41,009 nt of DNA from Bacteroidaceae bacterium (GTDB taxonomy: Bacteria; Bacteroidota; Bacteroidia; Bacteroidales; Bacteroidaceae). The first letter of the stretch is position 1. Each line of letters begins with the position of its first letter. Made by a program: the position numbers and the translations under genes. The notes below the pieces were generated by a model. The model ran no database searches. It was not told where the DNA came from and was given only the letters and a program-made list of their open reading frames with translations. The stretch is from assembly GCA_900769465.1 (NCBI GenBank), contig CAAGGT010000315.1, positions 1-41,009 on the forward strand. Reading direction: 5' to 3'. Of this stretch, positions 7,455-14,575 are shown piece after piece.

Positions 7455-8567
7455 ATGAAACGCACCATTTTATTTGTTTTGGCACTCGTCGTTGCGATTG
7501 TTGCAACGCCCACCGAGGCCAACGCCCGCAAGAAGAGATCGACTCCCGAAGTTCGTAATGTCATTATGCTCATTGGCGACGGTATGGGTACGGCTCATAT
7601 CTCGGCACTGATGCTCGAGGAGAGATATCAACCCATCAATATGGATCGCGCTCAGGCTGCCGCGCTGATCAAAACCTATTCGGCCAACAATCGTGTAACC
7701 GACTCAGCCGCAGCAGGTACGGCATTGGCTACGGGCTCGAAAACGGGTAATCACTATATCGGTGTGAGTATCGAGGGCGATACGCTCTATTCGATCCTGA
7801 CACGCGCCGAGCGCCGTGGTATGCAGACTGCCGAGGTGGTTACCTGCGCACTGACGCACGCAACTCCGGCGGCGTTCTATGCCCACGTTCCCAATCGTTC
7901 GCAGTACGAGGATATTGCTCTCGATTTCCTGTCGTCGGGTGTTGATGTTGCATTTGGTGGCGGTCGCGACAACTTTGTGGCTCGCAAGGACGGTCGCAAT
8001 CTTGTTCCCGAACTCGAAGCGCAGGGTTATAAGGTGATCAACTCGTTCGATGAGGCTGCCGCGATCAATAGTGGTCGTGTGGTTGGTCTTTTCGCCAAGG
8101 AACATATGGCAATGGCGCACAAAAATCGTGGTGACTATCTGCCCGAGGCAACAGCTAAGGCGCTTGAAATCCTGACTGCAAACTGCGAAAAGGAGAAGTG
8201 CGGATTCTTTATGATGGTCGAGGGCTCGCTGATCGATTTCGCGGCTCACAACTGCGACGCCAAGCAGATCTATGCCGAGATGAAGGACTTCGATAAGGTG
8301 GTCGGTGTGGCGTTCGACTATGCCGATAAGCACGAGGGCACGCTGGTCGTAGTTTGTGCCGATCACGAGACGGGCGGTCTGTCGTTGCCGTCGAAGAAGA
8401 CCGACTTCACGCTGTCGGAGAGCGGTGTTGATTACCGCTATGGCACGTCGAGCCATTCGGGCACGATGATCTCGGCGCTCTTCTATGGCGCTGGTGCTAA
8501 GGAGTTCTCAGGCATTATGGACAACACCGAACTCAGTCGCCGCATCGCCGAGCTGCTCGGTTTGTAG
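7455..8567 (+). CDS. Alkaline phosphatase (PhoA family), exported
   Basis: The 370-residue phosphomonoesterase has an N-terminal signal peptide (residues 1-24, cleavage near ANA). The metal ligand region is MLIGDGMG (Asp42). The nucleophile Ser84 lies in VTDSAAAGTA. Further zinc/magnesium ligands lie in MMVEGSLIDFAAH and VVCADHETGG, and a terminal His in SSHSGT. It releases phosphate from organic phosphates in the periplasm or at the cell surface. It is slightly shorter than E. coli PhoA but in the range of Bacteroidetes members. It stands alone, with a promoter 23 bp upstream and a strong terminator downstream. No Pho-box-like repeat is evident. Confidence 0.95.
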   Translation: MKRTILFVLALVVAIVATPTEANARKKRSTPEVRNVIMLIGDGMGTAHISALMLEERYQPINMDRAQAAALIKTYSANNRVTDSAAAGTALATGSKTGNHYIGVSIEGDTLYSILTRAERRGMQTAEVVTCALTHATPAAFYAHVPNRSQYEDIALDFLSSGVDVAFGGGRDNFVARKDGRNLVPELEAQGYKVINSFDEAAAINSGRVVGLFAKEHMAMAHKNRGDYLPEATAKALEILTANCEKEKCGFFMMVEGSLIDFAAHNCDAKQIYAEMKDFDKVVGVAFDYADKHEGTLVVVCADHETGGLSLPSKKTDFTLSESGVDYRYGTSSHSGTMISALFYGAGAKEFSGIMDNTELSRRIAELLGL

Positions 8568-8581
8568 GTCGTCGATAATAC

Positions 8582-8624
8582 TAAAAAAACACGCTGTTCC
8601 CTTGCGGGAGCAGCGTGTTTTTTT
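8582..8624 (+). terminator. Strong terminator after alkaline phosphatase
   Basis: A long stem, AAAAAACACGCTG pairing with CAGCGTGTTTTTT (about 13 bp, further pairing in the loop), ends in a T run. It lies 15 bp after the stop codon. Confidence 0.9.
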
Positions 8625-8787
8625 GTGGCAAACCTTTGGTGCAATAAATGTTGTTTTTCGAACCGATTTAAGTTCATTATTTTGTGGTGCGGGGCGTTGC
8701 CTTCTCCTCGCGGTGAGCAGTGCGACTCTAAGCCTTAACTGCTCGAAAGATCATTCGGACAATGTTCCATAGGCATATTTCGTTTTT

Positions 8788-10239
8788 TTAGTTCTCTTTT
8801 TCTATAATGTCCCACGCCTCGATAACGCCGTAGGGATAACCCTCGCCATACTTTGCGCGAGCCTGGTCAGCTGTCAGCGAAACGACACGAACGGCGCGAT
8901 CCACCGCATCGAGATTCTGTCGCAGGCTCACCCAGCGACCGTCGAGCAGTAGCGCGGGACAGCGCGAATCGGGGCGTAGAGTCACCGCCCAAACACCTCG
9001 TCGAGCCTCCTCGCCAAAGAGCGCCACAGCCTCCTCTCCCGTATAGACGTTCATCGACTCGGTTAGGAACGTGGGGCGGTTGCGGAACTGCTCGGCACTC
9101 ACGCGCTCGCCATCGATGCAGTAGAGCGGTCGGTCAATGTGGCGGTAACTGCGCGACGAAACCTTGCGCTCGAATCCCAACAGAGTCGAAACGTAGATCT
9201 CGTTACCCTCCAAGCGGTATGTTCGGCGCGGATTGCGAGGCAGGTAGTAGATACCGTCACGACCCGCCGCAGTACCTACCGAAACCACATTCGACGAAGG
9301 TACGATTGACTCGTTAGCGATGTTCTGCGAGGGGTGAATGATTCTACCGCTCACCTCGCGGCGGCTCAATCCGCAAACGGCCGTCATAGCCAACGTAGCG
9401 ACCACGACCAGTGCCATTCGCCACCACTCGCCCTGCTCGCGGTGGGGCGAGGTCATCATCTCGAAACGGCGTCGCGTGAGCGAATAAAAACCGTTCTGCA
9501 CATCGGGCGCGTAGCCGAAAATCTGGCGGAATATCAAAGAGCGATAGAGCGTCATATCGTAGCCCGCATCGAGCACATCGCGATCGGCCTCGAACTCCTG
9601 CACCTCGGCCAGCCAACGGTCGGCCAACCAGATGAAGGGATTGAACCAGACAATCGTGCGAATGGCTCCCATATAGAGTTTTTCGAGCGAGTGTCGGTGG
9701 GCGATATGACTGCGTTCGTGGGCGATGATCACCTCGCGTTCCTCATCGGGAGTGTCGGGTGCGAGGTAGATCGTTCCCATAAACGAATATGGTGCTTTGA
9801 TCTGCTCGCTCGTGGCGATGTCGTAACCCTCGTGATGGGTCACCTTCGAGCGAAATTTCAAATCGCGCAGGTCGATCACGCCTTGTCGCGTGAGCAGACC
9901 GATGATCGCTGCCAAAGCTGCGTAGGTGCAGGCTATCAGCGCGTTGCGGCCATTGCGGCGTGTAATGTCACGCTCCGAGGGCTGCACATCGTCGTAATCG
10001 ACCGTAATGGTCTTGAACTCCAATCGCTGTACCTGCTCGGGCGTTGCCTCGTGACTCTTCGCAGGCGGCAGCAGCGGAAGCTCAATAAGGGGTATCAACA
10101 GCGCAAGCGTGACCGTCGCAAGCAGGTAGCGGCGACAGGTGCGGAACGAATAACGATCGGCGATAAGGGTGCGATAGAGGAGTGCAAACACTCCGCTACA
10201 CGCCACCATTTCGAGTGCATATCGCAGGATCGGATTCAT
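8788..10239 (-). CDS. M56 (BlaR1-like) membrane metallopeptidase with plug-like C-terminal repeats
   Basis: The 483-residue protein has an N-terminal membrane bundle (segments near 5-25, 38-58 and 98-118) and a zinc peptidase site HERSH at 174-178 with a downstream acidic ligand in EVQEFEADRD (about 215-219). A last membrane segment is near 275-290. The C-terminal periplasmic part, residues about 295-483, is not a beta-lactam-binding domain. It holds two segments resembling TonB-receptor plug motifs (YCIDGERVSAEQF...EARRGVWAVTL and LLLDGRWVSL...GEGYPYGVIEAW). The gene follows blaI at 15 nt. By analogy with BlaR1/MecR1 it would sense an envelope signal and trigger cleavage of the repressor; the signal is unknown. 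Confidence 0.9.
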   Translation of the reverse strand: MNPILRYALEMVACSGVFALLYRTLIADRYSFRTCRRYLLATVTLALLIPLIELPLLPPAKSHEATPEQVQRLEFKTITVDYDDVQPSERDITRRNGRNALIACTYAALAAIIGLLTRQGVIDLRDLKFRSKVTHHEGYDIATSEQIKAPYSFMGTIYLAPDTPDEEREVIIAHERSHIAHRHSLEKLYMGAIRTIVWFNPFIWLADRWLAEVQEFEADRDVLDAGYDMTLYRSLIFRQIFGYAPDVQNGFYSLTRRRFEMMTSPHREQGEWWRMALVVVATLAMTAVCGLSRREVSGRIIHPSQNIANESIVPSSNVVSVGTAAGRDGIYYLPRNPRRTYRLEGNEIYVSTLLGFERKVSSRSYRHIDRPLYCIDGERVSAEQFRNRPTFLTESMNVYTGEEAVALFGEEARRGVWAVTLRPDSRCPALLLDGRWVSLRQNLDAVDRAVRVVSLTADQARAKYGEGYPYGVIEAWDIIEKEN

Positions 10240-10254
10240 CGTTACGCGCGGTCG

Positions 10255-10638
10255 TTACTTCTTGTCTTGCAACATTTTGAGAATCTCGTCGGTCTCCGTG
10301 AGCGAGATCTTCTCGTTGCGTGAGAAGAACGAGATCATACGGCTCACCGAGCCGCCGAAAAAGTTGTTCAGCACGCTGTTCATATAGCCGTTGGTGTACT
10401 CCTCGCGCTCGACCAGAGGGTAATACTCGTGGGTCTTGCCGTAGGCTTTATGACCGACGTAGCCCTTCTTTTCGAGGATTCGCACAACGGTCGAAACGGT
10501 GTTGTAGGCGGGTTTGGGCTCGGTCATTTCGGACAAAATGTCGTGTACCAGAACCCTCTCCTTGTCCCAAATCACTTGCATAATCTCCAATTCGGCGCGG
10601 GTGAGTTCGGGTTGGCGCTCTTTTACGATCTTTGCCAT
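10255..10638 (-). CDS. BlaI/MecI/CopY family repressor
   Basis: The 127-residue winged-helix repressor has LTRAELEIMQVIWDKE, the recognition helix region PAYNTVSTVVRILEKKGYVGHKAYGKTHEYYPLV (residues about 45-75), and a C-terminal dimerization region (LNNFFGGSVSRMISFF). This is the standard partner of M56 sensors. It is first in the operon, with a palindromic operator inside its promoter. In this family the repressor is inactivated by proteolysis after the M56 sensor is triggered. Confidence 0.95.
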   Translation of the reverse strand: MAKIVKERQPELTRAELEIMQVIWDKERVLVHDILSEMTEPKPAYNTVSTVVRILEKKGYVGHKAYGKTHEYYPLVEREEYTNGYMNSVLNNFFGGSVSRMISFFSRNEKISLTETDEILKMLQDKK

Positions 10639-10736
10639 AACTCTGAATGTTTTAAGTCTCTGTTTATTTTGCTTTTATCTACTATGTGCTTTGTGTGCAG
10701 GCGGGCGCAAGCAGGCTCGGCCACCTATGCTTGATG

Positions 10737-10771
10737 CAAATATATAACTATTTACTTAGTTATGCAACTAA
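10737..10771 (-). promoter_or_regulatory. blaI-M56 promoter with overlapping palindromic operators
   Basis: On the minus strand TTG (10767-10765), a 20-bp spacer and TATATTTG (10744-10737) form a Bacteroidetes promoter. The spacer holds a perfect palindrome, ATAACTA (10744-10750), 6 bp, TAGTTAT (10757-10763). A second overlapping one is TTAGTT (10756-10761), ATGC, AACTAA (10766-10771). Binding of the BlaI-type repressor here would block the promoter; assignment to BlaI is by position. Confidence 0.7.
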
Positions 10772-10851
10772 TTTAATGAATAAAATAGCGATTTGTCGAG
10801 AAAATTCTCGCATATCGCTGCGCGAGTATTGCGAGAACGGTCAATTTAGAT

Positions 10852-10859
10852 TACTTTTG
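10852..10859 (+). promoter_or_regulatory. -7 element of the DUF362 gene
   Basis: TACTTTTG fits TAnnTTTG, 32 bp before the ATG at 10892. Confidence 0.5.
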
Positions 10860-10891
10860 TCGTAACGAAACATATTAATTAACATACTATT

Positions 10892-11881
10892 ATGAAGATT
10901 TTGAACTTTTTGGCGGCATCGCTCTTCGTAGCGACCGCTTGTTGCTCGTGTGGCAACACCGCACCCAAAACCGAGGAGCCCGCACCGTCGAAGGTCTATA
11001 TGACTACCGACATCTCGCCCGAGGGTCTGGTGAAGGTTTATGAGGCTCTGGGTCGTGAGGCTGAGGGTCGTGTGGCAGTGAAGATCAGCACCGGCGAGCC
11101 CGGTGGCAAGAACTTCTTGAAGCCCGAGTTGATTGGTGCTCTGGTGCAGAAGGTCAATGGTACGATCGTAGAGTGCAACACCGCTTACGAGGGTCCCCGT
11201 TTTACCACTGAGGCTCACTTGCAGGTAGCTAAAGATCACGGTTTCTGCGACATTGCACCCGTTGATATTATGGACGCTGAGGGCGAGTTGCAGCTGCCCG
11301 TTAAGGACACCACCCGTTTGAAGTACAACATCGTTGGTTCGCACTTGGCTAACTACGACTTTATGATCAACCTCGCTCACTTCAAGGGTCACACGATGGG
11401 TGGCTTCGGCGGCGTGTTGAAGAATCAGTCGATCGGCGTTGCTTCGACCATCGGTAAGGTATATATCCACTCGGCTGGTCGTACTACCGACCTCGAAAAG
11501 TTTTGGGATTATACCGACGATCAGATCGGTTTCTTGGAGTCGATGGCAGTTGCTGCTGAGTCGGTACACGCTTACTTCGGCGAGGGCGAGCGCATCCTCT
11601 ACATCAACGTGATGAACAATATGTCGGTTGATTGCGATTGCAGCGCGCATCCTGCTGATCCCGTAGTGAAGGATATGGGTATCGTTGCGTCGCTCGATCC
11701 CGTAGCGCTGGATCAGGCTTGCGTTGATATGGTGATGAATATGACTCCTGAGGAGGATAACGACAACGCACCGCTGGTGGAGCGCATCACAACTCGCCAC
11801 GGTACTCACACTATCGACTACGCCGAGAAGATCGGTATGGGCTCGAAGACCTACGAGTTGATTATGATCGACGAGGAGTAA
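10892..11881 (+). CDS. DUF362 domain lipoprotein
   Basis: The 329-residue protein begins with a signal peptide ending in a Cys cluster (VATACCSCGN, residues 13-21), so it is probably a lipoprotein. The body matches the DUF362 family: VAVKISTGEPGG, LVQKVNGTIVECNTAYEGPR, ANYDFMINLAHFKGHTMGGFGGVLKNQSIG and a GIVASLDPVALDQACVDMV segment. Many DUF362 proteins carry ferredoxin-type clusters, but no CxxCxxC array is present here beyond CDCSAHP (residues about 249-255). The biochemical role of the family is not established to my knowledge. It stands alone, with its own promoter and terminator. Confidence 0.85.
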   Translation: MKILNFLAASLFVATACCSCGNTAPKTEEPAPSKVYMTTDISPEGLVKVYEALGREAEGRVAVKISTGEPGGKNFLKPELIGALVQKVNGTIVECNTAYEGPRFTTEAHLQVAKDHGFCDIAPVDIMDAEGELQLPVKDTTRLKYNIVGSHLANYDFMINLAHFKGHTMGGFGGVLKNQSIGVASTIGKVYIHSAGRTTDLEKFWDYTDDQIGFLESMAVAAESVHAYFGEGERILYINVMNNMSVDCDCSAHPADPVVKDMGIVASLDPVALDQACVDMVMNMTPEEDNDNAPLVERITTRHGTHTIDYAEKIGMGSKTYELIMIDEE

Positions 11882-11908
11882 CAGACATAGAGTATATATT
11901 AGGTATAA

Positions 11909-11936
11909 GGCTGCACGCTTCTGTGCAGCCTTTTTT
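11909..11936 (+). terminator. Terminator after DUF362 gene
   Basis: Stem GGCTGCAC/GTGCAGCC (8 bp) has a 6-nt loop followed by six T residues, 27 bp after the stop. Confidence 0.88.
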
Positions 11937-11972
11937 CATACAGCATCGGCTTAACCCAAAGTCGTGCAATAA

Positions 11973-12001
11973 AAATGCCGCGCTCGAAGAACGCGGCATT
12001 T
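11973..12001 (-). terminator. Terminator of the MFS-HAD operon
   Basis: AAATGCCGCG/CGCGGCATTT, a 10-bp stem, lies 33 bp beyond the stop of the HAD gene at 12034. Read on the minus strand it ends in ATTTTTATT. Confidence 0.75.
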
Positions 12002-12033
12002 ATCACTATATCATCCATTTAAGGCTCCATACC

Positions 12034-12897
12034 CTACCCTTTCGCTGCGATCAGCAGGCGGCCGAACTCCTCAATATTGAGAGCCGTTAGGTCGGGTTGG
12101 GGATCGGATGCGCGAGCAACATCGAGCGTCGTTTCGCCCGACAGCACCAGCACTCCAAACGCCCCTGCATTATGCGCCATCGCCACGTCGGTATAGATTC
12201 GATCGCCGACCATTGCGATCTGATCGGGTTGCAGACCGTGGCGCGCCACAATTCCACTCAACATATTAGGATCGGGCTTGCCGAGCGTGATATCGGGCTG
12301 GCGACCCGTCGCGTGCTCGATACACTTACAAATCGAACCACAATCGACCAGTACGGTCGGCTGATCGGTCGGGCATACGCGATCGGGGTTGGTTGCGATG
12401 TAGGGCACTCCCTGCGACACCCACCACGCGGCACGGCACAGACGCGCATAGTCGAGCGTCATATCAAACGCCACAACCACCACGTCGGGGCGATCCTCTG
12501 CCGAATCCTCCGTCGGGCGGAAACCTGCTGCCACAAACTCCTCGACCATACTCGGCGTACCCAGCAGATAGAGGTTACGAGCCTCTGGAAAGTGCGTACG
12601 GATATAATCAACCGTCGCCACTGCCGTAGTGTACATCTCCTCGCGCGTGGCCTCAATGCCCATTCCCGCGAGCTTAGCGAGATAGGCCGCGATGCTGCGC
12701 GAAGGATTATTGGTCAGGAACGAGTAGCCGATACCATTCTCGCGCAGCGACTGCAAAAATCCCTTTGTAAACGGGAACAGCGTCGAACCCATATAGATCG
12801 TGCCGTCCATATCGAGCGCCACGTGGCGGATACGGCGCAATCGTTCTGCAAGCTCCTCGGCGGTATATGGCGAAGTGTATTTATCAAAAGTGTTCAT
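12034..12897 (-). CDS. HAD-IIA (NagD-like) phosphatase
   Basis: The 287-residue hydrolase has HAD motif I ALDMDGTIYMG (Asp29/Asp31), motif II FLTNNPSR, the IIA cap, motif III Lys in LGKPDPNM, and motif IV MVGDRIYTDVAMA. Family members dephosphorylate small phosphates: NagD acts on nucleotides, PGP/AraL/Rv1692-type enzymes on glycerol phosphate, phosphoglycolate or PLP. It starts 2 nt after the stop of an organophosphate-type MFS transporter gene, so the two are almost certainly coupled. That suggests the transporter's substrate is the enzyme's substrate, perhaps glycerol 3-phosphate; this is inference. Confidence 0.9.
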   Translation of the reverse strand: MNTFDKYTSPYTAEELAERLRRIRHVALDMDGTIYMGSTLFPFTKGFLQSLRENGIGYSFLTNNPSRSIAAYLAKLAGMGIEATREEMYTTAVATVDYIRTHFPEARNLYLLGTPSMVEEFVAAGFRPTEDSAEDRPDVVVVAFDMTLDYARLCRAAWWVSQGVPYIATNPDRVCPTDQPTVLVDCGSICKCIEHATGRQPDITLGKPDPNMLSGIVARHGLQPDQIAMVGDRIYTDVAMAHNAGAFGVLVLSGETTLDVARASDPQPDLTALNIEEFGRLLIAAKG

Positions 12898-12899
12898 CG

Positions 12900-14390
12900 T
12901 TACTCCTCCTCGTAATTAATCTCCTTAGCACGTTCGTAGCCGTCGCGAGGTGCTTTCCACATCGTCGCAAAGGCGATAGCACCCAACGCACCGACCGCTA
13001 CAATCACATAGAACACCGTATTCCAGCCATAGGCGTCAGCCAAAATACCCACGCCAAGTGCCGAGAAGAACGAACCGACATAACCAAATACGCCCGCAAC
13101 ACCGTTAGCCGTTGCCGAGCCCTCTTTGGTTGCCTGGTTTGCCGAGGCGATACCGATCAGTGCCTGAGGACCATAGATGAAAAATCCACCCATTGCCAGC
13201 ACAAAGATCGACAGTACGGGCGGCATTTGCGGGAAGGCGACGAAGATCACCATAAAGATCGACGCCATAATCATACATACCAGACACATATGGTGCGCCT
13301 TGCTCTTGAAGATCTTATCCGTTGCCCAGCCTGCGAAGATCGTTCCGATGATTGCGAAGATCTCGAAAATCGCAACGCTCCACGCCGCCTTGACGATACT
13401 CATTCCGCGGCTCTCGGTCAGGAATTTCGGTCCCCAATCGAGGATACCCATACGCATAATATAGACAAATACGTTGGCGATGCAGAGCGTCCAAATCCAG
13501 CGATTCTTGAAGACCATATGCGAGAGGAACTTCTTGCGGCTGCGCTTATCCATCGACACCTGCACTTTACCGGTATCGGTATCGGGCAGCTCGGGCAGAC
13601 CCACCGATGAGGGTGTATCGCGCAGACCGACAAACAGCCACGCCGCGCCTAACACCGCAATGCCCGCAGGAATCCAGAAGCACCACTTCCACGCGCCATA
13701 GTGCGACGCATATTGCAGTACGCGCTTCATACCCTCGGCATTATCGGCCGACACGCCCATATTCTCAGCCATACGAGCCACAACCTCGGCATTGGCGCTC
13801 AGGTCCATACCCATATGACCCATAATGTAGCCGCAAACAACCACAGCTGCTGCCGCACCAATCGAGTGCGAGGTGTTCCATATCGACATCTTGGTTGCCA
13901 GCTCCGAGGGGTGGATCCAATGCGGCAACATTCGTGCGCACGGCGGATAACCCAGACCCTGGAAGTATTGGTTCAGGATAATCGTGATACCCATCAGCAG
14001 GATCAGCATATTGACCACCTGCGGGCCCTCGGCTACACCCGTAATTGCGTAGCTCAGGTCGTAGCCGCAACCAAATGCGACATTAGCCGCAGCACAGAGC
14101 AGCAGACCAATCGCCATCACTGCACGGGTACTGATCTTATCGACAACAAAGCCATTAACAAAGCGCGAAAGACCGTAAACCAACGATCCGACACCGATCA
14201 CGATACCGAAACTTGTGTTTGAAATGCCATATTCGGCCGTCAGACCGGGCATTGCCAGCGAGAAGTTTTTGCGAACGAAATAATAGACCGCATAACCGAT
14301 CATCGACACGACAATCGTGCGCAACTGCCAATGTTTGAAACGCTTTACGGTAGCGGCGTCCATTGCGCCATAGATCGATTTGTCACTCAT
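12900..14390 (-). CDS. MFS transporter, organophosphate:phosphate antiporter (GlpT/UhpT-like)
   Basis: The 496-residue, 12-segment major facilitator has features of the OPA family: an N-terminal RTIVVSMIGYAVYYFVRKNFSLAMPGL segment with the conserved Y-x-x-R-K-N/F signature, and GVGSLVYGLSRFVNGFVVDK in the first cytoplasmic loop. NQYFQGLGYPPCARMLPHW includes the Q-G-x-G-x-P-P region near the substrate site. OPA members exchange sugar phosphate or glycerol 3-phosphate for inorganic phosphate across the inner membrane. It heads an operon with the HAD-IIA phosphatase 2 nt downstream. A consensus promoter lies upstream. The exact substrate is unresolved. Confidence 0.9.
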   Translation of the reverse strand: MSDKSIYGAMDAATVKRFKHWQLRTIVVSMIGYAVYYFVRKNFSLAMPGLTAEYGISNTSFGIVIGVGSLVYGLSRFVNGFVVDKISTRAVMAIGLLLCAAANVAFGCGYDLSYAITGVAEGPQVVNMLILLMGITIILNQYFQGLGYPPCARMLPHWIHPSELATKMSIWNTSHSIGAAAAVVVCGYIMGHMGMDLSANAEVVARMAENMGVSADNAEGMKRVLQYASHYGAWKWCFWIPAGIAVLGAAWLFVGLRDTPSSVGLPELPDTDTGKVQVSMDKRSRKKFLSHMVFKNRWIWTLCIANVFVYIMRMGILDWGPKFLTESRGMSIVKAAWSVAIFEIFAIIGTIFAGWATDKIFKSKAHHMCLVCMIMASIFMVIFVAFPQMPPVLSIFVLAMGGFFIYGPQALIGIASANQATKEGSATANGVAGVFGYVGSFFSALGVGILADAYGWNTVFYVIVAVGALGAIAFATMWKAPRDGYERAKEINYEEE

Positions 14391-14433
14391 AATGATGTAA
14401 GTAGCTTTGTTGTTAGAGATAATTGATCAGATA

Positions 14434-14464
14434 CAAAGGTAACAAAATTGTTCCTAAAATCAAA
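14434..14464 (-). promoter_or_regulatory. Promoter of the MFS-HAD operon
   Basis: On the minus strand TTTG (14464-14461), a 19-bp spacer and TACCTTTG (14441-14434) are a perfect Bacteroidetes promoter, 43 bp before the ATG. Confidence 0.8.
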
Positions 14465-14517
14465 AAAAACGGCCCACGATTCACCGACAGGATCGGGCGA
14501 AGTCTCCCTATCCCAAT

Positions 14518-14556
14518 AAAATGCCCCGAAACCTTTGCAGGTTCGGGGCATTTTAT
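14518..14556 (-). terminator. Terminator after thrA
   Basis: AAATGCCCCGAA and TTCGGGGCATTT frame a stem of about 12 bp with further pairing (ACC/GGT) toward the loop and T-rich flanks. It lies just beyond the thrA stop and could work in both directions. The stem sequence nearly repeats the one at 32714-32746. Confidence 0.8.
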
Positions 14557-14575
14557 TTGAGCGAAAGCGGTTGCT

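Noticed and set aside
8715..8744. Inverted repeat GAGCAGT/ACTGCTC in the gap between alkaline phosphatase and the M56 gene
   Set aside because: The stem is 7 bp with a 16-nt loop and no T run. The gap shows no gene, and the repeat could be chance.
10790..10845. Palindromic CGAGAA/TTCTCG and nearby GCGAG repeats upstream of the DUF362 gene
   Set aside because: Short, low-complexity and not clearly placed relative to the promoter; not enough for an operator call.
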